64,000 nucleotides of DNA, taken from Microbacterium sp. NIBRBAC000506063. GTDB lineage: Bacteria; Actinomycetota; Actinomycetes; Actinomycetales; Microbacteriaceae. This document shows positions 1-9,829 of this stretch, piece after piece. Position 1 is the stretch's first letter. Each line of letters begins with the position of its first letter. The stretch covers positions 868,001 to 932,000 of the forward strand of contig NZ_CP072876.1 of assembly GCF_017968845.1 (NCBI RefSeq), read 5' to 3'. The notes beneath the pieces are model-generated. The model did not search any database and was not told where the DNA came from. It saw only the letters and a list, made by a program, of their open reading frames with translations. The position numbers and the translations under genes were made by a program.

Positions 1-205
1 GGTTCTGGGCGGTGTACTCGGCCAGCAGTTCGTCGGTGTACCCGAAGTCGTTGAACGTCGCGATGGTGAGGGTGATCGGCTCGTCCGGATCGGCGGGACC
101 GGTTCCCTCGCCACCGTTGCCGCCGCTGCAGGCGGCGAGGGTGAGGGCGGACACGGATGCGACAGCGGTCACTGTCAGCATCCGGCGCAGGGCGCGTGAT
201 TTCAC
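1..205 (-). CDS. Sugar ABC transporter substrate-binding lipoprotein, N-terminal part
   Basis: Only the first 68 codons are present; the gene runs off the left edge. It starts at GTG 205 with an AAAGGAG ribosome site about 7 nt upstream. The product begins with a basic n-region, a hydrophobic stretch and the lipobox LAAC, then a Gly/Ser-rich linker and the segment ITLTIATFNDFGYTDELL, which resembles the first strand of family 1 extracellular sugar-binding proteins. Known role of the family: a lipid-anchored receptor for an oligosaccharide ABC importer. The two TGGGAGCGCTCCCA operators upstream suggest a cello-oligosaccharide or beta-glucoside substrate (inference from operator type only). Confidence 0.8.
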   Translation of the reverse strand, partial: MKSRALRRMLTVTAVASVSALTLAACSGGNGGEGTGPADPDEPITLTIATFNDFGYTDELLAEYTAQN

Positions 206-254
206 GGTTCACTCCTTTGTGCGTGTGTGTGTTGCGGATCTGAGTGCTGCTGCG

Positions 255-268
255 TGGGAGCGCTCCCA
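255..268 (-). promoter_or_regulatory. Second CelR/CebR-like operator
   Basis: A second perfect TGGGAGCGCTCCCA, 33 bp centre to centre from the one at 288-301. It lies just after the expected transcription start (about 275) of the leftward sugar-binding-protein gene. Paired operators about three helical turns apart would allow cooperative repression. Confidence 0.75.
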
Positions 269-281
269 CACTGTGTGGGAA

Positions 282-310
282 ACTTTATGGGAGCGCTCCC
301 ACGACGTCAA
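282..310 (-). promoter_or_regulatory. Promoter with LacI-family operator in its spacer
   Basis: Reading leftwards: -35 TTGACG (310-305), a 17-nt spacer, and -10 TAAAGT (287-282). The spacer contains the perfect palindrome TGGGAGCGCTCCCA (288-301). This sequence matches the known binding site of Thermobifida CelR and Streptomyces CebR. A repressor bound here would block RNA polymerase directly. Confidence 0.8.
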
Positions 311-339
311 GTCCGAGTTGTGTCGCCTACGCTGTTGCG

Positions 340-858
340 GTGACCTCCGCAGACCTCTCCCGCGCCGAATCGCTCATCCGCGCCATCCCGGACCACCCCG
401 CGCCCGGCATCCTCTTCCGCGACATCACGCCCCTGCTGGCGGATGCCGCAGCCCTGCGCACGACCACCGACGCCCTCATCGCGCCCTTCGTCGGAGGGTT
501 CGACGTCGTCGCCGGGATCGAGGCGCGCGGGTTCCTCCTCGCCGGCGCGGCGGCGATCGCCGCGGGCGTCGGGCTCGTGCCGATCCGCAAGGCGGGCAAG
601 CTGCCCCGGCCCGCGGCATCCGTCGACTACGCCCTGGAGTACGGCACCGCCACCGTCGAGATGCACGACGACCTGCCCGCAGGCGCCCGGGTGCTCCTCA
701 TCGACGACGTGCTCGCCACGGGCGGCACGCTCGCCGCCGGGCGCGAGCTCATCGAGCAGCTCGGCGGCACGGTCGCCGGCATCGCGGTGCTCTTCGAGAT
801 CTCGGGTCTCGGCGGACGAGAGGTCGTCGGCGACCTGCACACCGTCTTCAGCGCCTGA
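340..858 (+). CDS. apt: Adenine phosphoribosyltransferase
   Basis: Purine salvage enzyme: adenine plus PRPP gives AMP and pyrophosphate, in the cytoplasm. The 172-aa product has the normal family length. The PRPP-binding motif VLLIDDVLATGGT lies near residue 115, and the N-terminal PAPGILFRDITPLL and central GIEARGFLLAG segments are typical of Apt. GTG 340 fits the family N-terminus (MTSADLSRAESLIRAIPD); no Shine-Dalgarno is visible. The frame is intact. It is divergent from the sugar transporter and lies just upstream of purS and purQ, so local purine functions cluster. Confidence 0.9.
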   Translation: MTSADLSRAESLIRAIPDHPAPGILFRDITPLLADAAALRTTTDALIAPFVGGFDVVAGIEARGFLLAGAAAIAAGVGLVPIRKAGKLPRPAASVDYALEYGTATVEMHDDLPAGARVLLIDDVLATGGTLAAGRELIEQLGGTVAGIAVLFEISGLGGREVVGDLHTVFSA

Positions 859-946
859 GCGTCACCGCGCCGCGTCGCCCGTCGGGAAGGCTCGCGTGAC
901 GGGCGGTAGGATGAGGGGGCACCCCACCCCCGTCTCGGAGCCGAAC

Positions 947-1195
947 ATGCCCACCATCGTCGTCGACGTCATGCCCAAGTCCGAACTCCTCGACCCGCAG
1001 GGCAAGGCCGTCACGGGCGCGCTCACCCGCCTCGGCATCGACTCCTTCGGCGAGGTCCGCATCGGCAAGCGCTTCGAGCTGACCGTCGAGGGCGAGGTCA
1101 CCGACGCGCTGCTCGCGCAGGCGCGCGAGATCGCCGACGACATCCTGTCCAACTCGGTCATCGAGGACGTCGTCGGCATCGAGGTCGTCGAATGA
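947..1195 (+). CDS. purS: Phosphoribosylformylglycinamidine synthase subunit PurS
   Basis: 82-aa small subunit of the three-part FGAM synthase (PurL-PurQ-PurS), step four of purine synthesis. PurS forms a dimer that docks PurQ onto PurL and helps pass ammonia. The start [20 protein letters not shown] and the [20 protein letters not shown] segment are characteristic. It overlaps purQ by four bases (ATGA at 1192), so the two are translationally coupled. A TAGGAT box at 907-912 could be its -10 element. Confidence 0.92.
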   Translation: MPTIVVDVMPKSELLDPQGKAVTGALTRLGIDSFGEVRIGKRFELTVEGEVTDALLAQAREIADDILSNSVIEDVVGIEVVE

Positions 1196-1899
1196 CGGTG
1201 CGCATCGGGGTCATCACCTTCCCCGGCTCGCTCGACGACCGCGACGCGCAGCGCGCGATCCGCCTCGCCGGGGCCGAGCCCGTCGCCCTCTGGCACGGCT
1301 CGCACGACCTCGACGGCGTCGACGCCCTGGTCCTCCCGGGCGGCTTCAGCTACGGCGACTACCTGCGCTCGGGGGCGATCGCGGCCCACTCGCCGATCAT
1401 GGCCGAGGTGAAGGACGCCGCGGCGAAGGGCATGCCGATCCTCGGCATCTGCAACGGCTTCCAGATGCTCGTCGAGGCGCACCTGCTGCCCGGCGGCCTC
1501 ATCCGCAACGACCACCAGCACTTCGTCCGTCGCGACCAGCGCCTGCGCGTCGAGAACAACGACACCGCCTGGACGAACGAGTTCTCCCGGCACCAGGAGA
1601 TCGTGATCCCGCTCAAGAACGCCGAGGGCGGCTACATCGCGAGCGACGAGACCCTCGACCGCATCGAGGGCGAGGGCTTGGTCGCGTTCCGCTACCTCGG
1701 GGTGAACCCGAACGGGTCGCTGCGCGACATCGCCGGGCTCACGAACGAGGCCGGGAACGTCGTCGGCCTCATGCCGCATCCGGAGCACGCCACCGAGCCC
1801 GGCTTCGGCCCCGACACCGCCGCCGCCATGCGCTCCGGCGTCGACGGGCTGCCGTTCTTCACGAGCGCGATCGCCGCCGTCACCCGCGTCGCCGCCTAG
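1192..1899 (+). CDS. purQ: Phosphoribosylformylglycinamidine synthase, glutaminase subunit PurQ
   Basis: 235-aa class I glutamine amidotransferase that hydrolyses glutamine to supply ammonia to PurL. Visible features: [17 protein letters not shown] (oxyanion region), nucleophile Cys in [11 protein letters not shown] near residue 87, and the His/Glu pair in [11 protein letters not shown] near residue 195. The length is as expected and the frame is intact. purL does not follow, because a convergent DUF1761 gene comes next, so purL lies elsewhere. Confidence 0.93.
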   Translation: MTVRIGVITFPGSLDDRDAQRAIRLAGAEPVALWHGSHDLDGVDALVLPGGFSYGDYLRSGAIAAHSPIMAEVKDAAAKGMPILGICNGFQMLVEAHLLPGGLIRNDHQHFVRRDQRLRVENNDTAWTNEFSRHQEIVIPLKNAEGGYIASDETLDRIEGEGLVAFRYLGVNPNGSLRDIAGLTNEAGNVVGLMPHPEHATEPGFGPDTAAAMRSGVDGLPFFTSAIAAVTRVAA

Positions 1900-1903
1900 G
1901 CCG

Positions 1904-1984
1904 CCCGTTTCGCGGACACCTGCCCGAATCGCGGGTGATTCCCTCCGATTCGTCCGCGATTCGGGTCATCGTCCGCGAAACGGG
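1904..1984. repeat. Nested inverted repeat between convergent genes
   Basis: An 81-nt imperfect palindrome between purQ (+) and the DUF1761 gene (-). Outer arms 1904-1917 and 1971-1984 (CCCGTTTCGCGGAC and its complement) are perfect. Inner arms 1923-1934 and 1954-1965 (CCCGAATCGCGG and its complement) are also perfect, with equal 5-nt gaps. Outer and inner units resemble each other (10 of 12 bases), so one motif is present four times, 19 nt apart within each arm. There is no T-tract. It is probably a bidirectional terminator or a related element. Confidence 0.7.
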
Positions 1985-1999
1985 ACGCGGATGCCGCGG

Positions 2000-2440
2000 C
2001 TACACCGTCCCGGCCGGCGGCCAGACGCCGATGATCGCGGCCATGACGAGCAGCGTCACCAGTTCGTGCGCGATGTTCAGGGTCGTCAGCTGCGTCGGAC
2101 GCCCCTCGAAGGCGTCATGCGTGATGAAGCGCGCGGCCGTGAGACCGGCCCAGAGCGCGACGGCCGTCACGATCGCGGAGAGGAAGTACGAGCCGTCGTA
2201 GAAGTGCCAGGCGATCGAGACCGCACCGGCGAGCACCCACGCGGTGACGAAGCTCATGAGCGCGCCGACGAGGATCGGCATCCATGCCTGCAGCCCCGTC
2301 ACATCGGGATTCTCGATGTCGACGCCGGCGAGCTTCGCCCAGCGCCGCCCGAAGGTCTGCGGCATGTACCAGAGCGATCCGACGATCATGCTTCCCGCCG
2401 TCGCGACCAGCACCGCCCAGTAGTTGATCTCAGGGACCAT
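2000..2440 (-). CDS. DUF1761 family membrane protein
   Basis: 146-aa integral membrane protein with four hydrophobic helices: residues about 8-25 (YWAVLVATAGSMIVGSLWY), 50-75, 85-105 and 120-142. The N-terminal PEINYWAVLVATAGSMIVGSLWY and the following FGRRWAKLAG are typical of the DUF1761 family. The biochemical role is not known. The frame is intact and it stands alone between purQ and the GH13 gene. Confidence 0.75.
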   Translation of the reverse strand: MVPEINYWAVLVATAGSMIVGSLWYMPQTFGRRWAKLAGVDIENPDVTGLQAWMPILVGALMSFVTAWVLAGAVSIAWHFYDGSYFLSAIVTAVALWAGLTAARFITHDAFEGRPTQLTTLNIAHELVTLLVMAAIIGVWPPAGTV

Positions 2441-2524
2441 GGCTCCTCCTCGAGTCGGCCTCGATCCCGACGCTACCCCGCGCAGGGGTCGGATGCCACG
2501 ACAACGCGCCCGCAGTGGCGCGAC

Positions 2525-2545
2525 TGCAAGCGCTTACAGTACGCT
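2525..2545 (+). promoter_or_regulatory. LacI-type operator and -10 box of the GH13 gene
   Basis: TGCAAGCGCTTACA (2525-2538) is a near-perfect palindrome with the AGCGCT core of LacI-family sites. It is followed directly by TACGCT (2540-2545), six bases before the ATG at 2552. The expected transcript would start at or next to the start codon, and a bound repressor would cover the promoter. The LacI gene at 4234 is the likely binder (inference). Confidence 0.6.
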
Positions 2546-2551
2546 GGGGGA

Positions 2552-4221
2552 ATGTCCCAGTCAGAGCAGACGTCCGCCCCGGCACCGAGTGGTGGCGCAC
2601 CGCCGTTATCTACCAGATCTACCCCCGCTCCTTCGCGGACGCAACGGGCGACGGCATCGGCGACCTGCCGGGCATCACGAGCAGGCTCGACGCGCTGAAG
2701 GAACTCGGCGTCGACGCCATCTGGCTGAGCCCGTTCATGACGAGCCCGCAGAAGGACGCCGGCTACGACGTCGCCGACTACCGCGACGTCGACCCGATCT
2801 TCGGCACGCTCGCCGACTTCGACGAGATGCTCGCGCAGGCACACGCCCGCGGCATCCGGGTCATCGTCGACCTCGTGCCCAACCACTCCTCCGACCAGCA
2901 CGTCTGGTTCCAGGAGGCCCTGAGAGCGGCGCCCGGCAGCCCGGAGCGTGCCCGCTACATCTTCCGCGACGGCCGCGGCGATAACGGCGAGCTCCCCCGA
3001 ACAACTGGGAGAGCGTGTTCGGCGGCGGCATGTGGGAACGCGTGACCGAGGCCGACGGCACGCCCGGCCAGTGGTACCTGCACATCTTCGACGCCACCCA
3101 GCCCGACTTCGACTGGAACAACGAAGAGGTGCGCGAGGAGTTCCGCTCCGTGCTGCGCTTCTGGCTCGACCGCGGCGTCGACGGCTTCCGGGTCGACGTC
3201 GCGCACGGCATGATCAAGGCCGACGGGCTTCCCGACTACCACCCTCCGACCGACGCCGACTCGATGGGCGGCGACGAGGAGAACGTCCCGTACTGGGGGC
3301 AGGACGGCGTGCACGACATCTATCGCGACTGGCACCAGGTGCTCGCGGAGTACGACGGCGACCGTGCGCTGTGCGGCGAGGCGTGGCTGCCGACGATCGA
3401 GCGCACCGCGCTGTGGGTGCGCCCCGACGAGATGCACCAGACCTTCAACTTCCCGTACCTGATGACGCCGTGGGATGCCGGTCAGCTGCGCGGGGTGATC
3501 CGCGAGTCGCTCGACGCCTTCGGCGCCGTCGGCGCCCCCAGCACCTGGGTGCTGTCGAACCACGACGTCGTCCGCCACGCCTCGCGCCTGGCGCTCACGG
3601 CCGACAACCCGCAGGGCGCCGGCATCGGCCCGACTCCCCCGGCCAGCCCGTTCCCGAACTGGGGCTCTCTCGCGCCCGCGCCGCGACGACGCTCATGCTC
3701 GCGCTGCCCGGCTCGTCCTACCTGTACCAGGGCGAGGAGCTCGGGCTGCCCGAGGTCATCCACCTGCCGGGCGACGCGCGTCAGGATCCGACCTGGTTCC
3801 GCACCAACGGCGAGCGCTACGGACGCGACGGCTGCCGCGTGCCGCTGCCCTGGGAGTCCGACGCCCCCGCTTACGGCTTCAACGACACGGGCGCCTCGTG
3901 GCTGCCGCAGCCGGCCGAATGGGCTCAGTTCGCGCGCGAGCGGCAGGAGTCGGATGCCGCATCCACCCTCTCCCTCTACCGCGAGCTGCTGCGCCTGCGG
4001 CGCGAGAACGGTCTGGGCGCCGGCACGCTCACCTGGCTGGACGCCGGGTCGGATGCGGTCGCATTCCGTCGCGGTGATATAACTGTGGTGGTCAACATGG
4101 GCGAAGCCGCTCTCGACCTCGCGACTCTCGCCGAGGGCGCGAACCCGGTCTTCCTCGTGCAGAGCGAGGCCTTCGAAGGGACCGAGCTGCCCCGAACACG
4201 GCGGTGTGGTTCCGCAGCTAG
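2552..4221 (+). CDS. GH13 alpha-glucosidase / oligo-1,6-glucosidase, frameshifted
   Basis: Cytoplasmic glycoside hydrolase family 13 enzyme of about 557 aa, which releases glucose from short alpha-glucosides. Conserved regions are visible in order: VIYQIYPRSFADA near the start, IVDLVPNHSSDQH (region I), GFRVDVAHGM with the nucleophile Asp (region II), LCGEAW with the acid/base Glu (region III), and VLSNHDVVRH (region IV). The frame breaks four times: near 2580 (C lost), 2995 (C6 read as C5), 3634 (G lost) and 4193 (C lost). Restoring these gives one open frame ending at TAG 4219-4221. It is probably an intact gene with sequencing errors. The LacI regulator follows 12 nt later. Confidence 0.85.
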
Positions 4222-4233
4222 CGAAAGCATTCC

Positions 4234-5244
4234 ATGGTCAGCATCGATGAGGTTGCGCGATTGGCCGGCGTCTCCACGGCGACGGTGTCGCGCGCCCTCA
4301 GCGGTCGCGGCCAGGTGTCGGAGGCCTCCCGTCAGCGCGTGCAGCAGGCGGCGAAGGCCCTCGGTTACGTCGTCTCGTCGCGGGCGTCGAGTCTCGCGTC
4401 GGGTCGCACCAAGAACGTCGGCGTGATCGTCCCGTTCCTGGACCGCTGGTTCTTCAGCACGGTGCTCTCGGGGGTCTCCGCCGCGCTCATGCGCGCCGGC
4501 TATGACATCACGCTGTACAACATCACCGCCGACGATGCGGTGCGCACGGCGGTGTTCTCGACCTTCCTGCGCCGGCAGCGGGTGGACGCCGTCATCGCCG
4601 TGGCCATCGAGCTGGGCGAGACCGAGACCGAGCAGCTGCAGGCGCTCGGACTGCCGGTGGTCGCGATCGGCGGCCCGAACCCGAAGCTCGACACCCTCAC
4701 GGTCGACGACGTCGCCGTCTCGCAGCTGGCGACCCAGCATCTGCTGGGCCTCGGTCATCGCGACATCGCCCACATCGGCGCGAACCCCGAGTTCGACCTC
4801 GACTTCCACATCCCCACCCACCGCCGGCAGGGGTTCGAGAAGGCGCTGACGGATGCCGGGATCGCGGTCAAGCCGGCCTTTCTCGAGCCCGCCGACTTCA
4901 CGATCGAGGGTGGCTACCGCGCCGGCAAGCAGCTGCTGGGCCGGCCCGGGCCCCGGCCGACGGCGATCTTCGCGGCATCCGACGAGATGGCCATCGGAGC
5001 GATCCTCGCCGCCCGCGACCTCGGCTTCCGCGTGCCCGAGGACCTCTCGGTCGTCGGCATCGACGGCCACGAGCTGGGCGAGTTCTTCCGGCTCACCACG
5101 GTCGACCAGTTCCCCATGGGGCAGGGCGAGCGTGCGGCGGAGCGGATCCTGCAGCAGCTGTCGGAGGGCGGCGAGGAGCCGCCCCACGGCCAGGGCGCAC
5201 TGCCGTTCGAGCTGGTCGTCCGCGGGACGACCGCGCGGGCCTGA
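4234..5244 (+). CDS. LacI family transcriptional regulator
   Basis: 336 aa. The N-terminal helix-turn-helix (SIDEVARLAGVSTATVSRAL, residues 3-22) and hinge helix are followed by a periplasmic-binding-protein-like effector domain from about residue 60. The C-terminal segment VVGIDGHELGEFFRLTTVDQ is typical of the family. The frame is intact. It sits 12 nt after the GH13 gene and is presumably co-transcribed, so it probably senses the glucoside or its product and represses from 2525-2538. The effector cannot be read from the sequence. Confidence 0.88.
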   Translation: MVSIDEVARLAGVSTATVSRALSGRGQVSEASRQRVQQAAKALGYVVSSRASSLASGRTKNVGVIVPFLDRWFFSTVLSGVSAALMRAGYDITLYNITADDAVRTAVFSTFLRRQRVDAVIAVAIELGETETEQLQALGLPVVAIGGPNPKLDTLTVDDVAVSQLATQHLLGLGHRDIAHIGANPEFDLDFHIPTHRRQGFEKALTDAGIAVKPAFLEPADFTIEGGYRAGKQLLGRPGPRPTAIFAASDEMAIGAILAARDLGFRVPEDLSVVGIDGHELGEFFRLTTVDQFPMGQGERAAERILQQLSEGGEEPPHGQGALPFELVVRGTTARA

Positions 5245-5285
5245 GCCCGCCCCTTCGCCCCACACCCTCACTCCCGCCCTCGGTT

Positions 5286-5370
5286 CGTCGAGTGCACTAG
5301 TTCTCGCCCAGTGCACCGGTTGTTCGCGGCAAAGAAGTGGTGCACTCGGCAGCAAGCAGTGCACTCGACG
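5286..5370. repeat. Nested inverted repeat with four GTGCAC motifs
   Basis: An 85-nt palindrome between lacI (+) and the mannosidase (-). Outer arms CGTCGAGTGCACT (5286-5298) and its complement (5358-5370) are perfect, as are inner arms AGTGCACC (5310-5317) and GGTGCACT. GTGCAC occurs at 5292, 5311, 5340 and 5359: 19 nt apart within each arm, the same layout as at 1904-1984 but with unrelated sequence. Confidence 0.7.
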
Positions 5371-5386
5371 TGGGTCTGGAGGCGCG

Positions 5387-8300
5387 TCAGGGGCGCGCGA
5401 CCCGCAGCGTCACGACCTGGAAGGGGCGGAGGGCGAGCCCCACCTCCTCGCCGTTCCAGGCCACACCGTCGGGCGCGATCTCGCGTTCGAGCAGGTCGGT
5501 CTGGACGACGGATGCCGCGGCGAAGCCGAGCCGCAGCTCCGACTCGGCCGCCCGCCGCGCGACTCGTAGAGGCGGACGACCACATCGCCGCTGCCGTCCT
5601 CGGCGAGCTTGACCGCCTCGACGATCACGCCCGAGCCCTCGTCGACCTCGACGATCGGCGCGACGGACCCCGCGCCCGGCACGCGGCGCTCCGGGAGATT
5701 GATCCGGTACCCTCCCGGATCGCGTCGGCGACCTCCGCGCCGATCACGAGTCCGATACGCAGGCTGTGCCGTCCCTGGTCCTGCTCCGGGTCGGGGAAGA
5801 GCGCCGCGCGCAGGAGCGAGAGCCGCGCCGTCGTGATCGTGCCTCCGCGCTCGTCGCGCTGCTCCCGACGGAAGTCGTGGCCATAGGTGGAGTCGTTCAC
5901 GATCGCGACGCCGAAGTCGGGCTCGGCGACGTGCACCCACCGGTGCGCGACGGTCTCGAAGCGAGCGGCGTCCCAGGAGGTGTTCGTGTGGATCGGCCGC
6001 CTCAGGTGCCCGAACTGGATCTCGGATGCCGCGTGGTCGGTGTGGACGTCGAGCGGGAAGGCGAGCTTGAGCAGCTTCTGCCTCTCGTGCCAGTCGATGT
6101 CGAGTACGAGCTCCAGTGTGCGCGAGCCGCGGCGGAGCGAGAGACGCTCCACGACGCTCGAAGCGCCGAAGGCCCGGCGGACGGCGAGCTCCTCGCCCTC
6201 GACGCCGATCGACTCGACCTCGGTCAGGTCGCGCACCGTGTGGCGGTAGTGCTCGTCGATGTCCCACGCGTCCCACTGCGTGGGGGTGTCCCGGTGCAGC
6301 TGCAGCAGCCCCGCCGCCCGCCCCGGGCGATGGCCTCCCGGCCGGACGCGAGATCAACCGCCGAGACGATGAGCCCGCGCGCATCGACCCGCACCCGGAT
6401 CACGCCGTTGTCGAACAGCCAGCCGTCGGCATCCGGAACCGGCACGGCAGCCGGCTCCTCCTCCGCGGCGGCCACGCCGAGCGCGGGCACGCCCGCGCTC
6501 GCGTGCGGGGCGGCATTCGCCACAACCGTACGGTCCCCGTCACCCACGAGCGCCCGCAGGCTGTCGGCGATGATCTGCTCCAGCTCCGCAGCGACGAAGG
6601 CGTAGTTGCGCTCGGCGTCGCGATGCACCCACGCGATCGAGGAGCCGGGGAGGATGTCGTGGAACTGCTGCAGCAGCACCGTCTCCCACACCTTCCGCAG
6701 ACGCTCGGCGGGGTACTCCGCGCCCGTGCGGACCGCGGCCGTCGCCGCCCACAGCTCGGCCTCGCGCAGCAGATGCTCGCTGCGGCGGTTGCCCTGCTTG
6801 GTGGCGAGATGGCTCGTGTAGGTGCCGCGGTGGAACTCGAGGTAGAGCTCGCCCGACCAGACCTCCGGCCGCGGGTACTCCGCCTCGGCGGTCTCGAAGA
6901 ACTGCCGCGGCGTCGAATGCACCACGCGCGGCGAGCCCTCCAGCGACCCGGTGCGCGCGATCGCCGCGGCCATCTCGCGGGTGGGCCCGCCTCCGCCGTC
7001 GCCGTATCCATAGGGCAGCAGCGACACCGAGCTGCGCCCCTTGTCGGCGAAGGTGCGCTCGGCGTGCGCGAGCTCGGCGGCAGTCACCCGGGCGTTGTAG
7101 GTGTCGACGGGCGGGAAGTGGGTGAAGATCCGCGTGCCGTCGATGCCCTCCCACGAGAAGGTGTGATGCGGCATCCGATTCGTCTCGCTCCAGGACAGCT
7201 TCTGGGTGAGGAACCAGCGTGCCCCGGCCGCCCGGGCGATCTGCGGGAGGGCCGCGGTGTAGCCGAAGGAGTCGGGAAGCCAGACCTCCTCGGTCTCGAT
7301 GCCGAACTCGCGCAGGAAGAAGCTCTTGCCGACGAGGAACTGCCGCACCAGCGCCTCGGAGCCCGGCATGTTGGTGTCGGACTCGACCCACATGCTCCCG
7401 ACCGGCACGAAGCGGCCCTCGGCGACCCTCGTGCGAATGCGCTCGAACAGATCGGGGTAGCGCTCCTTGATCCAGGCGTACTGCTGCGCCGAGGAGGCGG
7501 CGAAGTGCACGTCCGGGTCCTCGTCCATGAGCGAGAGCACGTTCGAGAAGGTGCGCGCGACCTTCCGCACCGTCTCGCGCACCGGCCACAGCCACGCCGA
7601 GTCGATGTGCGCGTGCCCGACGGCATGCAGCGTGTGTGCGCTGTCGGATGCCGGGCGGCGAGGATCGGCGCGAGGACCGCGCGGCCTGCGGCGGCGGTCG
7701 CGGCGACGGCATCCGGATCGACCGCGTCGATCATCTCCTCCAGAGCGAGGAGGACCCGCGCCCTGCGGGGCGAGCCCTCATCGAGCTGGTCGACGAGCCC
7801 GCGCAGGGCGAGCGTGTCGTCGAGGAGGGCGGCAACGTGCAGATCGCGCAGCCGCACGTCGACCGCCTTCAGCGTGTAGAGGGGCTCGGAGCCGGCGGTC
7901 TCCGGGTCCCCGAGCGGGGTGGGGTCGAAGGTGAAGATGCTCCCGACATCCGGATTGGATGCCGCCTCGACGAAGACGTCGATCGTGCCGTCGTCGCCCA
8001 CCGCCTCGACCACGACGTTGTTGAGTGGGGCGATGCCGCGCACGGGGCGACCGTGGAGATCCCAGACCATCGCCTCGCACTGGAAACCCGGCTGCCCTTC
8101 GGTGAAGCCCAGGTCGACGACGAGCTCGGCGCGGGTTCCGGCGACCTCCTGCCATTCGTCGGGCACGGCGCCCTGCACGCGGAACCACGTCGTCCCCAGG
8201 GGCGGCCCCAGCTCTCGCCGACCGCGACGGACGCGTAGTCGCCGGCCGCCGCCTCGTCGAAGCCCACCGGCTCCCCGGCGCCTCCCACCTCTCGACGCGC

Positions 8301-8392
8301 AGCGGCTCCGCCGCGCGATGAACGTGGGGCCGCAGGCGCTCCCGGATGAACCTGTCGACGCGCAGCAGTGCGAGTTCGGAACGATCGTGCAT
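5387..8392 (-). CDS. GH38 alpha-mannosidase, frameshifted
   Basis: About 1000-aa alpha-mannosidase (glycoside hydrolase 38, zinc dependent). Start ATG at 8392 (MHDRSELALLRVDRFIRERL). The zinc-binding motif GHAHIDSAWLWP lies near 7600, the nucleophile region WLPDSFGYT near 7270, and FHDILPGSSI near 6650; the C-terminal beta domains run to TGA at 5387. The frame changes six times (near 8287, 8205, 7645, 6325, 5725 and 5560), net zero modulo three. The 8205 site fits loss of one G. Likely role: trimming alpha-mannosides taken up from plant or fungal glycans. It is convergent with the GH13-lacI pair. Confidence 0.85.
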
Positions 8393-8488
8393 GCCCCCAG
8401 TGTCTCCCCTCTCCCGCCGCTCGGAAAGCCTCTCCGAGGTGCGGCGCCCTCGCGGACGGGATGAGCGGCCGCGGGTAGGCTCTAGGTC

Positions 8489-9702
8489 ATGACGATCGAC
8501 CTCGAAGCCCTGTACATCGACCTCCACCAGCATCCGGAGCTGTCGTTCCAGGAGACCCGCACCGCACAGGTCGCGGCCGGACACCTCCGCGACCTCGGGT
8601 ACGAGGTGCACGAGGGCATCGGAATCACCGGAGTCGCCGCGGTTCTGGCCAACGGCGAGGGCCCGACCGTCTGGCTGCGCGCCGACATGGACGCCCTCCC
8701 CGTCGAGGAGCAGACCGGCCTCGCCTACGCGAGCACCGCGAAGGGCATCGACCCGGCCGGGAAGACGGTCCCGGTCATGCACGCCTGCGGCCACGACATG
8801 CACGTGACCGCCATGATCGGCGCCGCCGAGCGCCTCGTCGCCGAACGCGATTCCTGGACCGGCACGGTCGTCGTCCTCATCCAGCCGCCGAGGAGTACGG
8901 CGCCGGCTCGCGCGCAATGCTCGACGACGGACTGCTCGAGCGCGTCCCGCAGCCCGATATCGTGCTCGGCCAGCACGTCACGCCCCTGCCCGCGGGCATC
9001 ATCGGCGTCAGGCCGGGCACGCAGATGGCGGCATCCGACGGCCTGACCGTCACGCTGCACGGACGCGGCGGCCACGGCTCCCGCCCGCACGCGACGATCG
9101 ACCCGGTGGTGATGGCGGCGGCCACGGTCATGCGCCTGCAGACGATCGCCTCCCGCGAGGTCGACCCTCGCGACGTGGGCGTCGTGACGGTCGGCTCCAT
9201 CCACGCGGGCCTGAAGAACAACATCATCCCGGCCGAGGCGACCCTCGAGCTGAGCCTGCGCTATCCGAACGACGAGATGCGCGAGAAGATCCTCGGCAGC
9301 GTCGAGCGGATCGTGCGGGCAGAGGCCCTGGCATCCGGCGCCGAGCAGGAGCCGACCATCCGCACCGACCACACGCTCCCCCCGACCATCAACGACGCGG
9401 CGGCGACCTCGCGTGCGGTCGCGGCCTTCCGCCGCGCCTTCGGCGAGGAGTCGGTCGTCGACCCCGGGATGTTCACCGGCAGCGAGGACGTCTCGTGGTT
9501 CGCCCGCGACACCGGCGTGCCACTCGTGTTCTGGTTCTGGGGAGGTCACGACCCGGCCGCGTACGCGGAGGCGGATGCCGCCGGCACCATCGATCGCGAT
9601 GTGCCGACGAACCACTCGCCGTTCTTCGCCCCCGAGATCCACCCGACGATCGAGGTCGGCGTGACCGCCCTCGTCGCCGCCGCCCGGGAGTTCCTGGACT
9701 GA
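8489..9702 (+). CDS. M20 family amidohydrolase, frameshifted
   Basis: About 405-aa zinc-dependent peptidase M20D / N-acyl-amino-acid amidohydrolase. Motifs: LHQHPELSFQE near the start, WLRADMDALPVEEQTG, metal-binding MHACGHDMHV (residues about 93-102), then EEYGAG and GRGGHGSRPH in the dimerisation domain, and NHSPFFAPE near the end. One frameshift near 8889, where CCGGCC is read as CCGCC, breaks the QPAEEYGAG motif. TAGGCT at 8476-8481 lies seven bases before the ATG and no Shine-Dalgarno is visible, so the message is probably leaderless. Substrate not determined. Confidence 0.87.
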
Positions 9703-9724
9703 TCGCGGCGCCCCTCGCGCCGCG

Positions 9725-9781
9725 CGAGAACGCACAGAACGTCCTTCCCGGCCGAGCCGAGGGACGTTCTCCGCGTTCTCG
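9725..9781. repeat. Inverted repeat with doubled AGAACG motif
   Basis: CGAGAACGC (9725-9733) and AGAACGTCC (9736-9744) pair perfectly with GGACGTTCT (9762-9770) and GCGTTCTCG (9773-9781), with a 2-nt mismatch between them on both sides. AGAACG is again present four times. It follows the M20 stop codon, so it could terminate that transcript. Confidence 0.65.
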
Positions 9782-9829
9782 ATGCGTGGGGGTGGGGGGG
9801 GGAACGCGCCCACGCAATAGGCTCGTCGG

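Noticed and set aside
2552..4221. Calling the GH13, mannosidase, methyltransferase and other split genes true pseudogenes
   Set aside because: Every reconstructed break is a lost G/C, mostly in a run, and the same pattern affects pyrE, clpB and proW; technical error is the simpler explanation.
3976..5364. 462-codon open frame on the minus strand opposite lacI
   Set aside because: Covers an intact LacI regulator and has no domain signature.
9788..9802. G5-T-G9 run before the MATE gene as a phase-variable tract or G-quadruplex
   Set aside because: Homopolymer lengths are unreliable in this sequence and the run lies between genes, so nothing can be concluded from it.
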